NCBI RefSeq assembly: GCF_040702505.1
Contig: NZ_JBFBLC010000004.1
Span: forward strand, 395,706 to 459,705
Direction: 5' to 3'
DNA: 64,000 nt
From: Terrabacter sp040702505
Lineage (GTDB): Bacteria; Actinomycetota; Actinomycetes; Actinomycetales; Dermatophilaceae
The translations under genes were made by a program, and so were the position numbers. The notes below the pieces were generated by a model. The model was not told the DNA's origin. It did not search any database and worked only from the letters and a program-made list of their open reading frames with translations. Positions 45,580 to 54,101 of the stretch are shown in pieces; the stretch's first letter is position 1, and every line of letters begins with the position of its first letter.

Positions 45580-46476
45580 ATGGACCTCGAGCAGCTCGCC
45601 GACCGTGACGTCGTCAGCGCCGCCCGCCTCACCAGAGCCGGGAGCGGAACGGGCACCATCGCTGCCGCCGTGCGCGCCGGCGACCTGACGCCGCTGCTTC
45701 GCGGGTGGTATGCCGTCCGCCCCGTGCGCGACGCCCGTGACCTCCACTGGCTGCGCACCGTCGCGGCCTGGCACCGGTTCGGGGGTCGGGCGCTGATCAG
45801 TCACCAGTCCCTGCTGGTCGCGCAGGGCCTTCCCGACTACCGCCTCGATCTCGGCACCATCCACCTGACCCGCCGTGGGCCCGGGCCCACGCGCAACGGC
45901 CACGACGTGAAGATCCATCGCGCGCTGCCGGGCCTGCCGCCGGTCGCCGTCTTGTCCGACCGGGTGCCGACCGCGGTGGGCATCGTGCAGGCCGGGCTGG
46001 AGGGCGTGCCGCTCAGTGCCCTCGTCGCGGCCGACGCAGCCCTTCGGCGTGGGCTCGTGACCGAGGAGGAGCTGGACTCGGCGTGCCGGCTGCTCGGAGG
46101 ATGCCGCGGCATCGGCCCGGTGCGGGCGATCCTGCGCGAGGCCGATCGCCGTGTCGGGTCACCGGGGGAGAGCGTGATCGGCCACCGGTTGCGCGCGCTG
46201 GGGCACGCCCTCGACCCACAGTTCGAGGTGGCGACTGACCTCGGCGCGAGGTTCGCAGACTTCCGCATCAAGGGCACCCGGGTGCTCGTCGAGTTTGATG
46301 GTGCGGAGAAGTACGTCGACCGCGGAGCCGCCTTCGAGGAGAAGAGGCGCGAGGACGCGATGCGCCGGAAGGGCTGGTTCTTCGCCCGGTACGTGTGGCG
46401 AGAGCTCGATGACATCCCGCTCATCCGGGGCCGGGTGGAGCAGGCCCTGGCCGACTCCCGGCGCTGGGCGGCGTGA
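45580..46476 (+). CDS. AbiEi-type winged-helix / DUF559-like nuclease-fold protein
   Basis: A 298-residue protein. The N-terminal 60 residues (VVSAARLTRAGSGTGTIAAAVRAGDLTPLLRGWYAV) form the winged helix found in AbiEi-family antitoxins; the middle (AVGIVQAGLEGVPLSALVAADAALRRG) and the C-terminal region (FRIKGTRVLVEFDGAEKY...KRREDAMRRKGWFFARYVW) look like a DUF559/Vsr-type restriction-endonuclease fold, with FDG and E-x-K-R-x-D as possible metal ligands. No AbiEii toxin is adjacent. Such proteins are numerous orphans in actinobacteria; the function is unknown. Start at ATG 45580. Confidence 0.65.
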   Translation: MDLEQLADRDVVSAARLTRAGSGTGTIAAAVRAGDLTPLLRGWYAVRPVRDARDLHWLRTVAAWHRFGGRALISHQSLLVAQGLPDYRLDLGTIHLTRRGPGPTRNGHDVKIHRALPGLPPVAVLSDRVPTAVGIVQAGLEGVPLSALVAADAALRRGLVTEEELDSACRLLGGCRGIGPVRAILREADRRVGSPGESVIGHRLRALGHALDPQFEVATDLGARFADFRIKGTRVLVEFDGAEKYVDRGAAFEEKRREDAMRRKGWFFARYVWRELDDIPLIRGRVEQALADSRRWAA

Positions 46477-46514
46477 GTCAGGGGTGGCCGGTCCGTGTGG
46501 AAGTGCGCTCTCGC

Positions 46515-46548
46515 CGCAGGAGTGCGCGTTGCAACGCGCACTCCTGCG
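46515..46548. repeat. Perfect 34-bp palindrome between convergent genes
   Basis: Bases 46515-46548 are their own reverse complement; each half is CGCAGGAGTGCGCGTTG or its complement. Flanking sequence repeats the half-unit: GTGCGCTC at 46503, and GCGCACTCCTGCG again at 46577-46589, with a further GCGCAC between, giving about 19-base spacing. It fills most of the 115-base gap between the AbiEi-like gene and citrate synthase and could act as a bidirectional terminator or as a REP-like element. Confidence 0.85.
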
Positions 46549-46591
46549 CCGGACGCGCACCTACGGAGCGGAGGCGCACTCCTGCGCTGGC

Positions 46592-47713
46592 TCAGTGGGC
46601 GATGTCGGGCGTCCACCCGGCGACGTCCTCGGGCTTGCGAGGTCCCTCACCGATGTAGCGCGACGACGGCCGGATGAGCCGACCGGTCTTCTTCTGCTCG
46701 AGGATGTGCGCCGACCAGCCGGCCGTGCGCGCGCACGTGAACATCGGGGTGAACATCGACGCCGGCACCTCGGCGAAGTCGAGGATGACCGCCGCCCAGA
46801 ACTCGACGTTGGTCGCGAGCACCCGGTCGGGGCGGCGGGCCTGCAGCTCGGCGAGCGCGGCCTTCTCGAGCGCGGCGGCCGCCTCGTAACGCGGGGCGCC
46901 GAGGCGCTCGCACGTCGCGCGCAGCACGCGGGCCCGCGGGTCCTCGGCCCGGTAGACGCGGTGGCCGAAGCCCATCAGCCGCTCGCCGCGGTCGAGGACA
47001 CCCTTGACGTATGCCGTCGCGTCGCCCTGCTCCTCGACGCCGTCGAGCATGTGGAGCACCCGCGAGGGCGCCCCGCCGTGCAGCGGACCCGACATGGCAC
47101 CGACCGCGCCGGACAGGGCGGCCGCAACGTCGGCGCCCGTCGAGGTGATGACGCGGGCCGTGAAGGTCGAGGCGTTCATGCCGTGCTCGGCGGCCGAGAC
47201 CCAGTACGCGTCGACGGCCTCGACGTGCTTGGGGTCGGGCTCGCCGCGCCAGCGGATCATGAACCGCTCGGTGATGGTCCGGGCCTTGTCGACCTCCTTC
47301 TGCGGCACCATCGGCTTGTCGAGCCCGCGGGCGGACTGGCCGACGAACGACAGCGCCATGACGGCGGCCCGGGCGAGGTTGTCGCGCACCTCGTCGGCGT
47401 CGATGTCGAGCGTCGGCTTGAAACCCCACACGGGCGCGAGCATGGCGAGCGCGGACTGGACGTCGACGCGTACGTCCCCGGTGTGCACGGGCAGCGGATA
47501 GGGCTCGGCGGGCGGCAGGCCCGGGTCGAACTCGTTGTCGACGAGCAGGCCCCACACGTGGGCGAAGTCGACGTGCCCGACGAGGTCGTTGATGTCGACG
47601 CCGCGATAGCGCAGCGCCCCGCCCTCCTTGTCGGGCTCCGCGATGGTGGACTCGAAGGCGATGACACCCTCGAGGCCGGGCTTGAAGTCGGGGTCGGGCG
47701 TGCTGTCGGCCAT
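46592..47713 (-). CDS. Citrate synthase (type 2-like)
   Basis: A 373-residue citrate synthase: condenses oxaloacetate and acetyl-CoA. Catalytic histidine regions MSGPLHGGAPS (near residue 209) and MGFGHRVYRAEDPRA (near residue 249) and the N-terminal GLEGVIAFES are present. The short length and N-terminus match the actinobacterial CitA/GltA2-type paralogues, so a second citrate synthase may exist elsewhere; methylcitrate activity cannot be excluded. Confidence 0.92.
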   Translation of the reverse strand: MADSTPDPDFKPGLEGVIAFESTIAEPDKEGGALRYRGVDINDLVGHVDFAHVWGLLVDNEFDPGLPPAEPYPLPVHTGDVRVDVQSALAMLAPVWGFKPTLDIDADEVRDNLARAAVMALSFVGQSARGLDKPMVPQKEVDKARTITERFMIRWRGEPDPKHVEAVDAYWVSAAEHGMNASTFTARVITSTGADVAAALSGAVGAMSGPLHGGAPSRVLHMLDGVEEQGDATAYVKGVLDRGERLMGFGHRVYRAEDPRARVLRATCERLGAPRYEAAAALEKAALAELQARRPDRVLATNVEFWAAVILDFAEVPASMFTPMFTCARTAGWSAHILEQKKTGRLIRPSSRYIGEGPRKPEDVAGWTPDIAH

Positions 47714-47807
47714 GTCGATCCTCGCTGTCCAGGCGGTACCACCGCGGTGTGGAGACCCAGCGGCAGCCGAGGGCCCGCGTGTCGGCTCTGGCTGCCAGAC
47801 TCACCGT

Positions 47808-48434
47808 ATGCCGTCAGCCGCCGACCAGACGATCTTTGGTGACGCACTTTTCAGCACCCGAGACCAACATCACGACGGGGTGCGCTTCGAGGGCACCGAC
47901 TTCACCGGCGCGCACGCCGAGGGGCACACCTTCCTCGAGTGCTCGCTCGTCGGTGCCACGCTCGACGAGGCGCACCTGGCGGGCTCGCGCTGGTCCGAGT
48001 GCGAGTGGGAGCGCGTCGGTGGCGTGGGCCTGAACCTCGCCGAGGCGAGCATCGTCGAGACCACGGTCGAGGGCTGCCGCCTCGCCGCGGTCTCCGCCTG
48101 GAGTTCGACGTGGCGCGACGTCACGGTCCGCGGCGGCAAGGTGGACTTCCTCAATCTCCGTGGGGCCCGGCTCAAGGACGTCGCGTTCGTCGACTGCGTC
48201 GTCGGGGAGCTCGACCTTCAAGAGGCAAGCATCGACGGGCTGACCTTCGAGGGGTGCACGCTGGTCGCGCCGACCTTCGGCCGGGGGACGTATGCCGGCC
48301 TCGACCTCTCCGGGGCCACGCTCCGTTCGCCGGTGGGGCTCGCCGCCCTCAAGGGCGCGACGTTGAGCCGGACGCAGGTCATCGACCTGGCCGACGCGCT
48401 GGCCGCCGAGCTCGGCATCCGAGTGGCGGACTGA
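47808..48434 (+). CDS. Pentapeptide-repeat protein
   Basis: A 208-residue protein with successive A(D/N)LxF-like repeats: FEGTDFTGAHAEG, LVGATLDEAHLAGS, LRGARLKDVAF, LDLQEASIDGLTFEGC, LDLSGATLRS. These build a right-handed quadrilateral beta-helix. Some family members protect DNA gyrase (MfpA/Qnr); nothing here proves that role. ATG 47808 is part of a GTATGCCG word. Single gene; a short spacer separates it from the divergent citrate synthase. Confidence 0.85.
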   Translation: MPSAADQTIFGDALFSTRDQHHDGVRFEGTDFTGAHAEGHTFLECSLVGATLDEAHLAGSRWSECEWERVGGVGLNLAEASIVETTVEGCRLAAVSAWSSTWRDVTVRGGKVDFLNLRGARLKDVAFVDCVVGELDLQEASIDGLTFEGCTLVAPTFGRGTYAGLDLSGATLRSPVGLAALKGATLSRTQVIDLADALAAELGIRVAD

Positions 48435-48444
48435 CTCCCCGAGC

Positions 48445-48849
48445 TCAGTTGATCTGGTTGGGCCTGCCCCGGCGCAGGGCCGTGGCCGCGGCGTCGCGGG
48501 CGCGGTCGGTGGCGCTGAGCCTGTCCTGCGGGCGGATGCGCTTGGTCAGGTCCGCGCCGGCGGCGAGCGTCGTCAGGGGCAGGTCGATCTCCGGGTGCAC
48601 GGCGACCGGCTCGTCACCGTTGAAGACGAGCCAGTGGGCGGCGTCGCCCTTGTAGACCTTGAGGATGCTGCCGTCGGTGAGTGAGGTCGCATGGCTCATC
48701 GCGAGCCGTCGGGCACGCTCGCTGGAGACGGCCTTGTTGACGGCGTCCTTGGCCGGCTCGCGCAGTGCCTGGGTGGCCACCCAGATCTGGGGGCCGTACT
48801 TGATGCCGAGCTTGAGGGTCTGGGTCACGAGCTTGCCCTTGCCTGCCAT
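48445..48849 (-). CDS. Conserved actinobacterial protein of unknown function
   Basis: 134 residues, soluble, with a basic helical N-terminus (GKGKLVTQTLKLGIKYGPQ) and a middle with ILKVYKGDAAHWLVFNGDEPVAVHPEIDLPL that resembles a small beta fold. I recognise no known domain with confidence. It converges with the pentapeptide gene (10-base gap) and diverges from pdxH across 22 bases. Confidence 0.7.
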   Translation of the reverse strand: MAGKGKLVTQTLKLGIKYGPQIWVATQALREPAKDAVNKAVSSERARRLAMSHATSLTDGSILKVYKGDAAHWLVFNGDEPVAVHPEIDLPLTTLAAGADLTKRIRPQDRLSATDRARDAAATALRRGRPNQIN

Positions 48850-48871
48850 GGGCCAACCCTAGTCTGACCTC

Positions 48872-49606
48872 ATGGACACCCCAGCCTCCCGACGACCGTC
48901 CGCCGCTGCCGGTGCGCCGGACGGTCTCGCCGCCGTACGCCGCGTCGACTACTCCGGCGACGGGCTCGTCGAGTCCGACGTCTCCGACTCCCCGTTCCTG
49001 CAGGCGCGAGAGTGGATCGACGCCGCCGTGGCCGCCGCGGCCGAGCGCGAGGACGTCCCCGAGCCCACCGCGATCTCCGTCGCGACCGTCGACCCCTCCG
49101 GCGCCCCCGACGTGCGCACCGTGCTCATGCGCTTCTTCGACGAGCGCGGACCCGGCTTCGTGACCAACCTCGACTCGGCCAAGAGCCGGCACCTCAGGGC
49201 GAACCCCCGGGTGGCGGCGGCCCTGACGTGGCCGTCCCTCTACCGCGCCATCCGTTTCCGGGGCACGGCGCAGCTCGTCGAGCGGGACGAGGTCGAGGCC
49301 TACTTCGACTCGCGGCCCTACGGCTCGCGTCTGTCGGCGTGGGCGTCGGACCAGTCGAGCCCCGCCGCCGACCGGGCCGAGCTGGAGCGCCGGTGGCAGG
49401 AGGTGCTCGAACGCTTCCCCGACACCGGGGGAGCACACGACGTGCCGGTGCCGGACTTCTGGGGCGGCTGGCGGGTGCGCTGCGACGAGGTCGAGTTCTG
49501 GGCCGGTCGGCGCAACCGCCTGCACGACCGCATCGTCTTCCGCCGCACGGGCGAGGGCGACCTCGCGGACGCCTCGGCCTGGGAGCGGCTGCGGCTGCAG
49601 CCCTGA
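48872..49606 (+). CDS. pdxH: Pyridoxamine 5'-phosphate oxidase
   Basis: A 244-residue FMN enzyme that makes pyridoxal phosphate. PDVRTVLMRFFDERGPGFVTNLDSAKSRHL, RAIRFRGTAQLVERDE, SRLSAWASDQS and the C-terminal VEFWAGRRNRLHDRIVF...WERLRLQP are family signatures, including the arginine-rich FMN/PLP contacts. A terminator follows 20 bases after the stop. Confidence 0.95.
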   Translation: MDTPASRRPSAAAGAPDGLAAVRRVDYSGDGLVESDVSDSPFLQAREWIDAAVAAAAEREDVPEPTAISVATVDPSGAPDVRTVLMRFFDERGPGFVTNLDSAKSRHLRANPRVAAALTWPSLYRAIRFRGTAQLVERDEVEAYFDSRPYGSRLSAWASDQSSPAADRAELERRWQEVLERFPDTGGAHDVPVPDFWGGWRVRCDEVEFWAGRRNRLHDRIVFRRTGEGDLADASAWERLRLQP

Positions 49607-49626
49607 CTTGGAGCGGGACAGGGAAC

Positions 49627-49655
49627 AGGGCAGTCCGACGAGGTCGGACTGCCCT
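49627..49655 (+). terminator. Terminator after pdxH
   Basis: A perfect 13-bp stem AGGGCAGTCCGAC / GTCGGACTGCCCT with a GAG loop, then GCTTC. The remaining spacer to 49794 shows no gene I can support. Confidence 0.85.
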
Positions 49656-49794
49656 GCTTCATCCTTGGTGTGGATGGGGCGCGACTATCGCGTGGCCACC
49701 TCACACGGTCCGGAAGAAATCACTTCTCGGATCACCTCCCTTCGGTCTCGACCCTTCGACGTTACGTCGCGGTGTGGCGGGGCGGCAAGACCAT

Positions 49795-50856
49795 TTACGC
49801 CGAATGTCGTCGAGCTTGCGCCGTGGCGTACGTCCGGTCGGTCGGCAGGCGGATGACGGTGCCGGACCGACGCGGCGCGGCGACGCCTCCGAGGACCAGG
49901 AGGAGCAGCACCGCCAGCTCGAGGTAGGTCGCGTAGCTCGCGACGGCGGCGTACAGCGCCCTGCCGCGGTCGAAGTCCACGCCGAAGAGCACGGCCAGGA
50001 CAGCGGCAGCCACGAAGCCGGCCGCCCAGAGCCGCGCAGGGGTGGCCCACGGGACCCGCGCCTCGAACGACGCGGAGGCGTCCGGGGCCACCCGCGGAAA
50101 CAGCGCCACCCAGACGACGTAGCCCATCGACTGGGCGAAGGCGAACACGACCAGCACCCGGACGGCGACCGCCGGGCTCGTTCCAGGGGGAGCCAGCGAG
50201 GCCAGCACGGAGTGGCCGTCACCCACGACGCTGCGCACGATGCCCGGGTCGGCGCTGAACCCCGAGCGCCCTGCGCCGGCGAGGAGGGCGAGGGGCACGA
50301 CGACGGCCCAGAGCACCTGCACGGCCCGGAAGGCGAGACGCCCGCGCGGCGAGGTGATGCGACGCGACCAGTCCCAGAGGAAGAGCAGGGGCGCGAGCAG
50401 GTGCAGGTGCGTGAGCACGAGGAAGTAGTAGGAGGGGAACGCCAATGACGCGGCGGCCACAGGGGCCAACGCGGCCCAGGCCACGACCCGCCGTCGGCCC
50501 GCGAGCCCGTGGTACGCGGCGACGCCGAGGACCGCGCAGCCGAGGACGATCTCGGCCAGCCGCCCCGAGCCAGGCGCCACGCCGGCGATCAGCCTGCAGC
50601 CGGCCACCCCGGTGACGAGCACGGCGAGCAGGTGGAGGAACGGCCGGGTCAACAGCCCCGAGAAGCGGCCGACGAGATAGCGGAGCTCGAGGACGACGCC
50701 GAGCAGCCCGAAGAGGATGAGGCCCACGACCGCCGTGGCCATCGGTGCCGCGGACGCCAGCAGCAGGGCTGCCACGGCGGCGGCGAGCACCAGCAGGGTC
50801 ACGGTGCGCGATCGCAGCACCGGCCCCGTCTCGGTCGTCACCTCGCCGCCAGTCAC
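49795..50856 (-). CDS. Multi-pass membrane protein of unknown function
   Basis: About 353 residues from a GTG at 50856 (the frame extends 12 codons farther). Eight to ten hydrophobic helices; one helix boundary carries YYFLVLTHLHLLAPLLFLWDW, where two histidines and a tyrosine lie within the membrane segment, and a loop carries DFDRGRALYAAVASYATYLELAVLL. I do not recognise the family. It diverges from the MFS gene at 50924 and stands alone. Confidence 0.65.
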   Translation of the reverse strand: MTGGEVTTETGPVLRSRTVTLLVLAAAVAALLLASAAPMATAVVGLILFGLLGVVLELRYLVGRFSGLLTRPFLHLLAVLVTGVAGCRLIAGVAPGSGRLAEIVLGCAVLGVAAYHGLAGRRRVVAWAALAPVAAASLAFPSYYFLVLTHLHLLAPLLFLWDWSRRITSPRGRLAFRAVQVLWAVVVPLALLAGAGRSGFSADPGIVRSVVGDGHSVLASLAPPGTSPAVAVRVLVVFAFAQSMGYVVWVALFPRVAPDASASFEARVPWATPARLWAAGFVAAAVLAVLFGVDFDRGRALYAAVASYATYLELAVLLLLVLGGVAAPRRSGTVIRLPTDRTYATAQARRHSA

Positions 50857-50923
50857 CCGCCCATGCTGTCGACGGCCCGGCGGTGCGGCCACCCGAGTAA
50901 CCCGATCGTTAGGGTCCTGTGGC

Positions 50924-52153
50924 GTGACCGAGACTCAGTCGGAGAGCCCGCGACAGGGGGCCGGCAGCCTGCGCGCGATCGCGCTGTCCGCGTACGGCCC
51001 GACATTGCTCGGCTCGATGGGTGCGGGCGCGGTCACGCCCATCGTCGCCGTGTCGGCGCGCGAGCTGGGCGCCTCGGTCGGGACGGCCGCCCTGCTCGTG
51101 GCCATGCTGGGCGTGGGTCAGCTCCTCGGCGACCTGCCCTCGGGCGCGCTCGCCGCGCGCATCGGGGAGCGCCGGGCGCTGCTCATCGCGGCCGTCGTCG
51201 AGGCCGTCGGGATGGTGCTCGCCGCCCTGGCCGGCGGGCTTGTCGTGCTCTTCGCCGGCGTGCTCGTCGTCGGGCTGGCCGGCTCCCTCTTCGGGCTCGC
51301 GCGGCAGGCCTACCTGACCGAGGCCGTCCCGGTCGCGATGCGCGCGCGGGCGCTGTCGACGCTCGGCGGGGTCAACCGCATCGGCTCCTTCGTCGGTCCG
51401 TTCATCGGCTCGCTCGTCATCGTGCGCTGGGGGACGGAGTCGGCGTACGCCGTCGGCGGGGTCGCGAGCACGGCCGCCTTCGTCCTCGTCCTCCTCGCCC
51501 CCGACATCACCGCGCAGGCGCACCGGGTCGTCGGGCGCGGCGTCCCGCGCAGCGTGGCGTCCGTGCTGCTGCAGCACCGCCACGTGCTGCTCACGCTCGG
51601 CACCGGCGCGATGTGCGTGGCCGGGGCCCGTGCGATCCGGGAGGCGCTCATCCCGCTCTGGGCCGAGTCGGTGGGCTTCTCGCCCGCGCAGACCTCGCTC
51701 GTCTTCGGCGTGGCCGGCGCCATCGACATGGCGCTCTTCTACCCCTCGGGGTGGTTGATGGACCGCTACGGCCGGGTCGCGGCGGCGGTGCCGAGCATGG
51801 TCGTGCTGGGGCTGGGGATGGCCGTGCTGCCATTCGCCACGAGCCTCGTCGCCGTCACCGCGGCTGCGTCGGTGCTCGGGCTGGGCAACGGCCTGGGCGC
51901 GGGACTGATCATGACCCTGGGCGCCGACGCGTCACCGGCTGACGGCCGGGCGCAGTTCCTCGGCGGCTGGCGCCTGTGCGCCGACGTGGGAAGGGCAGCG
52001 GGCCCGTTGGCGTTGTCCGGGCTGAGCGCCGTGCTCTCGCTCGGCGCGTCCGCGGTCGTCCTCGGCGCGGGCGCCCTCGTCGGGGCCGGCTGGCTGCGCA
52101 TCTGGGTGCCGCGACACGACCCCACCCGGGCACCGGCGCCGGGCGGGCTCTGA
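50924..52153 (+). CDS. MFS transporter
   Basis: 409 residues with about 12 helices, starting at GTG. LPSGALAARIGERRALL is a motif A-like loop after helix 2, and YPSGWLMDRYGR repeats it after helix 8. Substrate unknown. The gene ends 23 bases before the IdeR-like regulator, in the same direction, so metal-dependent control or export of a siderophore could be imagined but is not shown. Confidence 0.83.
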   Translation: MTETQSESPRQGAGSLRAIALSAYGPTLLGSMGAGAVTPIVAVSARELGASVGTAALLVAMLGVGQLLGDLPSGALAARIGERRALLIAAVVEAVGMVLAALAGGLVVLFAGVLVVGLAGSLFGLARQAYLTEAVPVAMRARALSTLGGVNRIGSFVGPFIGSLVIVRWGTESAYAVGGVASTAAFVLVLLAPDITAQAHRVVGRGVPRSVASVLLQHRHVLLTLGTGAMCVAGARAIREALIPLWAESVGFSPAQTSLVFGVAGAIDMALFYPSGWLMDRYGRVAAAVPSMVVLGLGMAVLPFATSLVAVTAAASVLGLGNGLGAGLIMTLGADASPADGRAQFLGGWRLCADVGRAAGPLALSGLSAVLSLGASAVVLGAGALVGAGWLRIWVPRHDPTRAPAPGGL

Positions 52154-52176
52154 CCGCTGCCCGACTCTGAGAGGGT

Positions 52177-52878
52177 ATGACCGTGACCGACCTGATCGAC
52201 ACCACCGAGATGTACCTCCGCACCATCTTCGAGCTGGAGGAGGAGGGCATCGTGCCCCTCCGCGCCCGCATCGCCGAGCGTCTCGGCCACTCGGGCCCCA
52301 CGGTGTCGCAGACGGTGGCGCGCATGGAGCGCGACGGCCTCGTCGCCGTCACGGGCGACCGTCACCTGGAGCTGTCCGAGCGCGGCCGCCTGCTGGCCAC
52401 CCGCGTCATGCGCAAGCACCGCCTCGCCGAGCGCCTCCTCGTCGACGTCATCGGCCTCGAGTGGGAGTACGCCCACGACGAGGCCTGCCGGTGGGAGCAC
52501 GTCATGTCCGAGAAGGTCGAGCGCAAGATCCTCGGCCTCATCGGGGAGGGCCTCGAGTCGCCGTACGGCAACCCGATCCCGGGTCTGGCCGAGCTCGGCG
52601 TGGAGCAGGAGCAGGACTTCCTCGCCGGGCTGCGCACCTTGGCTGCCGTCGTGGGCGACGACCCGTCCGTCGTGACGATCCGGCGCATCGGCGAGCCGGT
52701 GCAGGTCGATCCCGAGGCGCTCGCGCTGCTGACCAGCGCCGGTGTCGTGCCCGGCGCGCGGGTCGAGGTGGTGCGCGAGGGAGGCCGCGTCCTGGCAGTC
52801 CGGGAGGGCGGCGAGCCGTCCGCCGGGGTGTCGCTGCCCGACGACGTCGCGGTCCACGTCTTCTGCCAGGCCGCCTGA
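52177..52878 (+). CDS. ideR: Iron-dependent repressor of the DtxR/IdeR family
   Basis: A 233-residue regulator. The N-terminal winged helix includes RIAERLGHSGPTVSQTVARMERDGLV; the dimerisation and metal domain contains RKHRLAERLLVDVIGLEW and HDEACRWEHVMSEKVERK, with Cys, Glu and His matching primary metal-site ligands of DtxR; the C-terminus (about residues 150-230) is an SH3-like domain. This full three-domain form is typical of IdeR/DtxR, which repress iron uptake when Fe(II) is bound. Confidence 0.92.
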   Translation: MTVTDLIDTTEMYLRTIFELEEEGIVPLRARIAERLGHSGPTVSQTVARMERDGLVAVTGDRHLELSERGRLLATRVMRKHRLAERLLVDVIGLEWEYAHDEACRWEHVMSEKVERKILGLIGEGLESPYGNPIPGLAELGVEQEQDFLAGLRTLAAVVGDDPSVVTIRRIGEPVQVDPEALALLTSAGVVPGARVEVVREGGRVLAVREGGEPSAGVSLPDDVAVHVFCQAA

Positions 52879-52989
52879 CCTCGTTTACGCGATCCCGGAA
52901 AAGTCTTTGACTTCCCGTGTCCTGAACGTGACAACCGATGGGGTGCTTGGGTACGGTTGGCCCCACTTGCTCTCCCCGTCGAGCAGGTG

Positions 52990-53190
52990 CCCCGGGTCGG
53001 ACCGCCTAGTCCTGCCATCGACCCGAGGCTCGGCACGAACCGCATGGCAGGAGCGGGGGAACCACTTTCTGCGGACGTCGTGAGACGTCCTCGGGGTGAA
53101 GCCCTCCGTGGACCGATATCGGTCCGAGCGAAGGCCGGGCTAGTACCTCCAGCCCGAACCCGACAGCTCACCTCGCCGGCGTCGAGAGGT
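52990..53190 (+). promoter_or_regulatory. ydaO/yuaA-type cyclic di-AMP riboswitch
   Basis: The leader of the NlpC/P60 gene carries the conserved ydaO blocks in order: GGGGGAACCAC (near 53054), GGGGTGAAGCC (near 53092), CTAGTACCTCCAGCCCGAA (53140-53158) and ACCCGACAGCTCACCTCG (near 53158-53175), closing with GGCGTCGAGAGG. This class binds c-di-AMP and usually turns off cell-wall hydrolase genes. The 5' edge is approximate. The 3' stem arm runs into the ribosome site GAGAGG, so translational control is possible as well as termination. Confidence 0.9.
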
Positions 53191-53195
53191 CAAAC

Positions 53196-54002
53196 GTGGC
53201 TCAGAACGTTCCCGGGCGCCACCGCGCCCCCGGTCGCTTCAGCGCGCTCGCGGAGCTGAAGACGATCGCCAAGGAGTCTGCCCAGCCCGCCGTCAAGGGT
53301 GCCGCCATCGTGGCCGCCTCCGGTGGACTCGTCGCCTCGTTCGCCGGCACGGCGAACGCCGCCGACGGATCGAGCAGCGTCGTGGCGGCCCCGGCCGCCG
53401 TCGGTCCCGCGGCCGGCACCCTCACGGCAGGCAACGCCCTGTCGGCCATCGGCTTCGCCAAGCCCGCGCTCAAGCAGGCCAAGGCCGCGCCGGTCGTCAT
53501 CGAGGACATCGCGGTGAAGACCCAGCGCGCCGAGCAGAAGGCCGCCGAGGAGGCTGCGACCAAGGCCGCCGCGGACCGCCAGGCCGCCTCGCAGCGGGTG
53601 TCGCGCTCCGCCGAGCGGGTTGCCCTGAACCCCGCCCCGGCTGCGGACTCCGCTCCGGCTCCCGCCCCCAGCGCCTCCGGCATCGTCGGCATCGCCCAGT
53701 CGCTGTTCGGCATCCCGTACGTCTACGGCGGCACCACCCCGTCCGGCTTCGACTGCTCGGGCTTCACCTCCTACGTCTACCGCCAGGCGGGCATCTCGAT
53801 CCCGCGCACGGCGTCCGCGCAGCAGGCGGCGGCGACCCGGGTCAGCAGCCCGAGCCCCGGTGACCTGGTCTTCTTCGGCTCGCCGGCCTACCACGTCGGC
53901 ATCTACGTCAGCCCCGGCCGCATGATCGACGCGCAGCGTCCCGGCACCACGACCGGCAACCACTCGATCTGGACCACGCCGTCCGGCTACGGCCGCTTCT
54001 GA
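53196..54002 (+). CDS. Secreted NlpC/P60 peptidoglycan hydrolase
   Basis: 268 residues, starting at GTG five bases after the riboswitch. A long cationic N-region precedes the hydrophobic signal (AAIVAASGGLVASFAGTANAADG), then a coiled, Lys/Ala-rich segment, then the NlpC/P60 domain: catalytic Cys in SGFDCSGF (near residue 186), His in AYHVGIY (near residue 232). It cleaves stem peptides (D-Glu-m-Dpa bonds in family members). Regulated by c-di-AMP through the leader. Confidence 0.92.
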   Translation: MAQNVPGRHRAPGRFSALAELKTIAKESAQPAVKGAAIVAASGGLVASFAGTANAADGSSSVVAAPAAVGPAAGTLTAGNALSAIGFAKPALKQAKAAPVVIEDIAVKTQRAEQKAAEEAATKAAADRQAASQRVSRSAERVALNPAPAADSAPAPAPSASGIVGIAQSLFGIPYVYGGTTPSGFDCSGFTSYVYRQAGISIPRTASAQQAAATRVSSPSPGDLVFFGSPAYHVGIYVSPGRMIDAQRPGTTTGNHSIWTTPSGYGRF

Positions 54003-54025
54003 GCGCCGCCTCTCGCACACACGCC

Positions 54026-54058
54026 CTGTGCCCCCACCGCATCGCGGTGGGGGCACAG
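54026..54058 (+). terminator. Terminator after the NlpC/P60 gene
   Basis: A perfect 15-bp stem CTGTGCCCCCACCGC / GCGGTGGGGGCACAG with an ATC loop, 24 bases after the stop. Confidence 0.85.
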
Positions 54059-54101
54059 CGCGTTCCCCGGCTCGTCCCGTGGCCCGTGGTTGACTGACGT
54101 G

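Noticed and set aside
45580..46591. A complete AbiE toxin-antitoxin pair
   Set aside because: Only the AbiEi-like domain is found; the neighbouring genes are serC and citrate synthase, with no nucleotidyltransferase toxin.
53177..53190. Another copy of the ACCGTCGAGAGG repeat core
   Set aside because: GGCGTCGAGAGG here is the closing part of the ydaO-type riboswitch and shares only about nine bases with the repeat core by chance.
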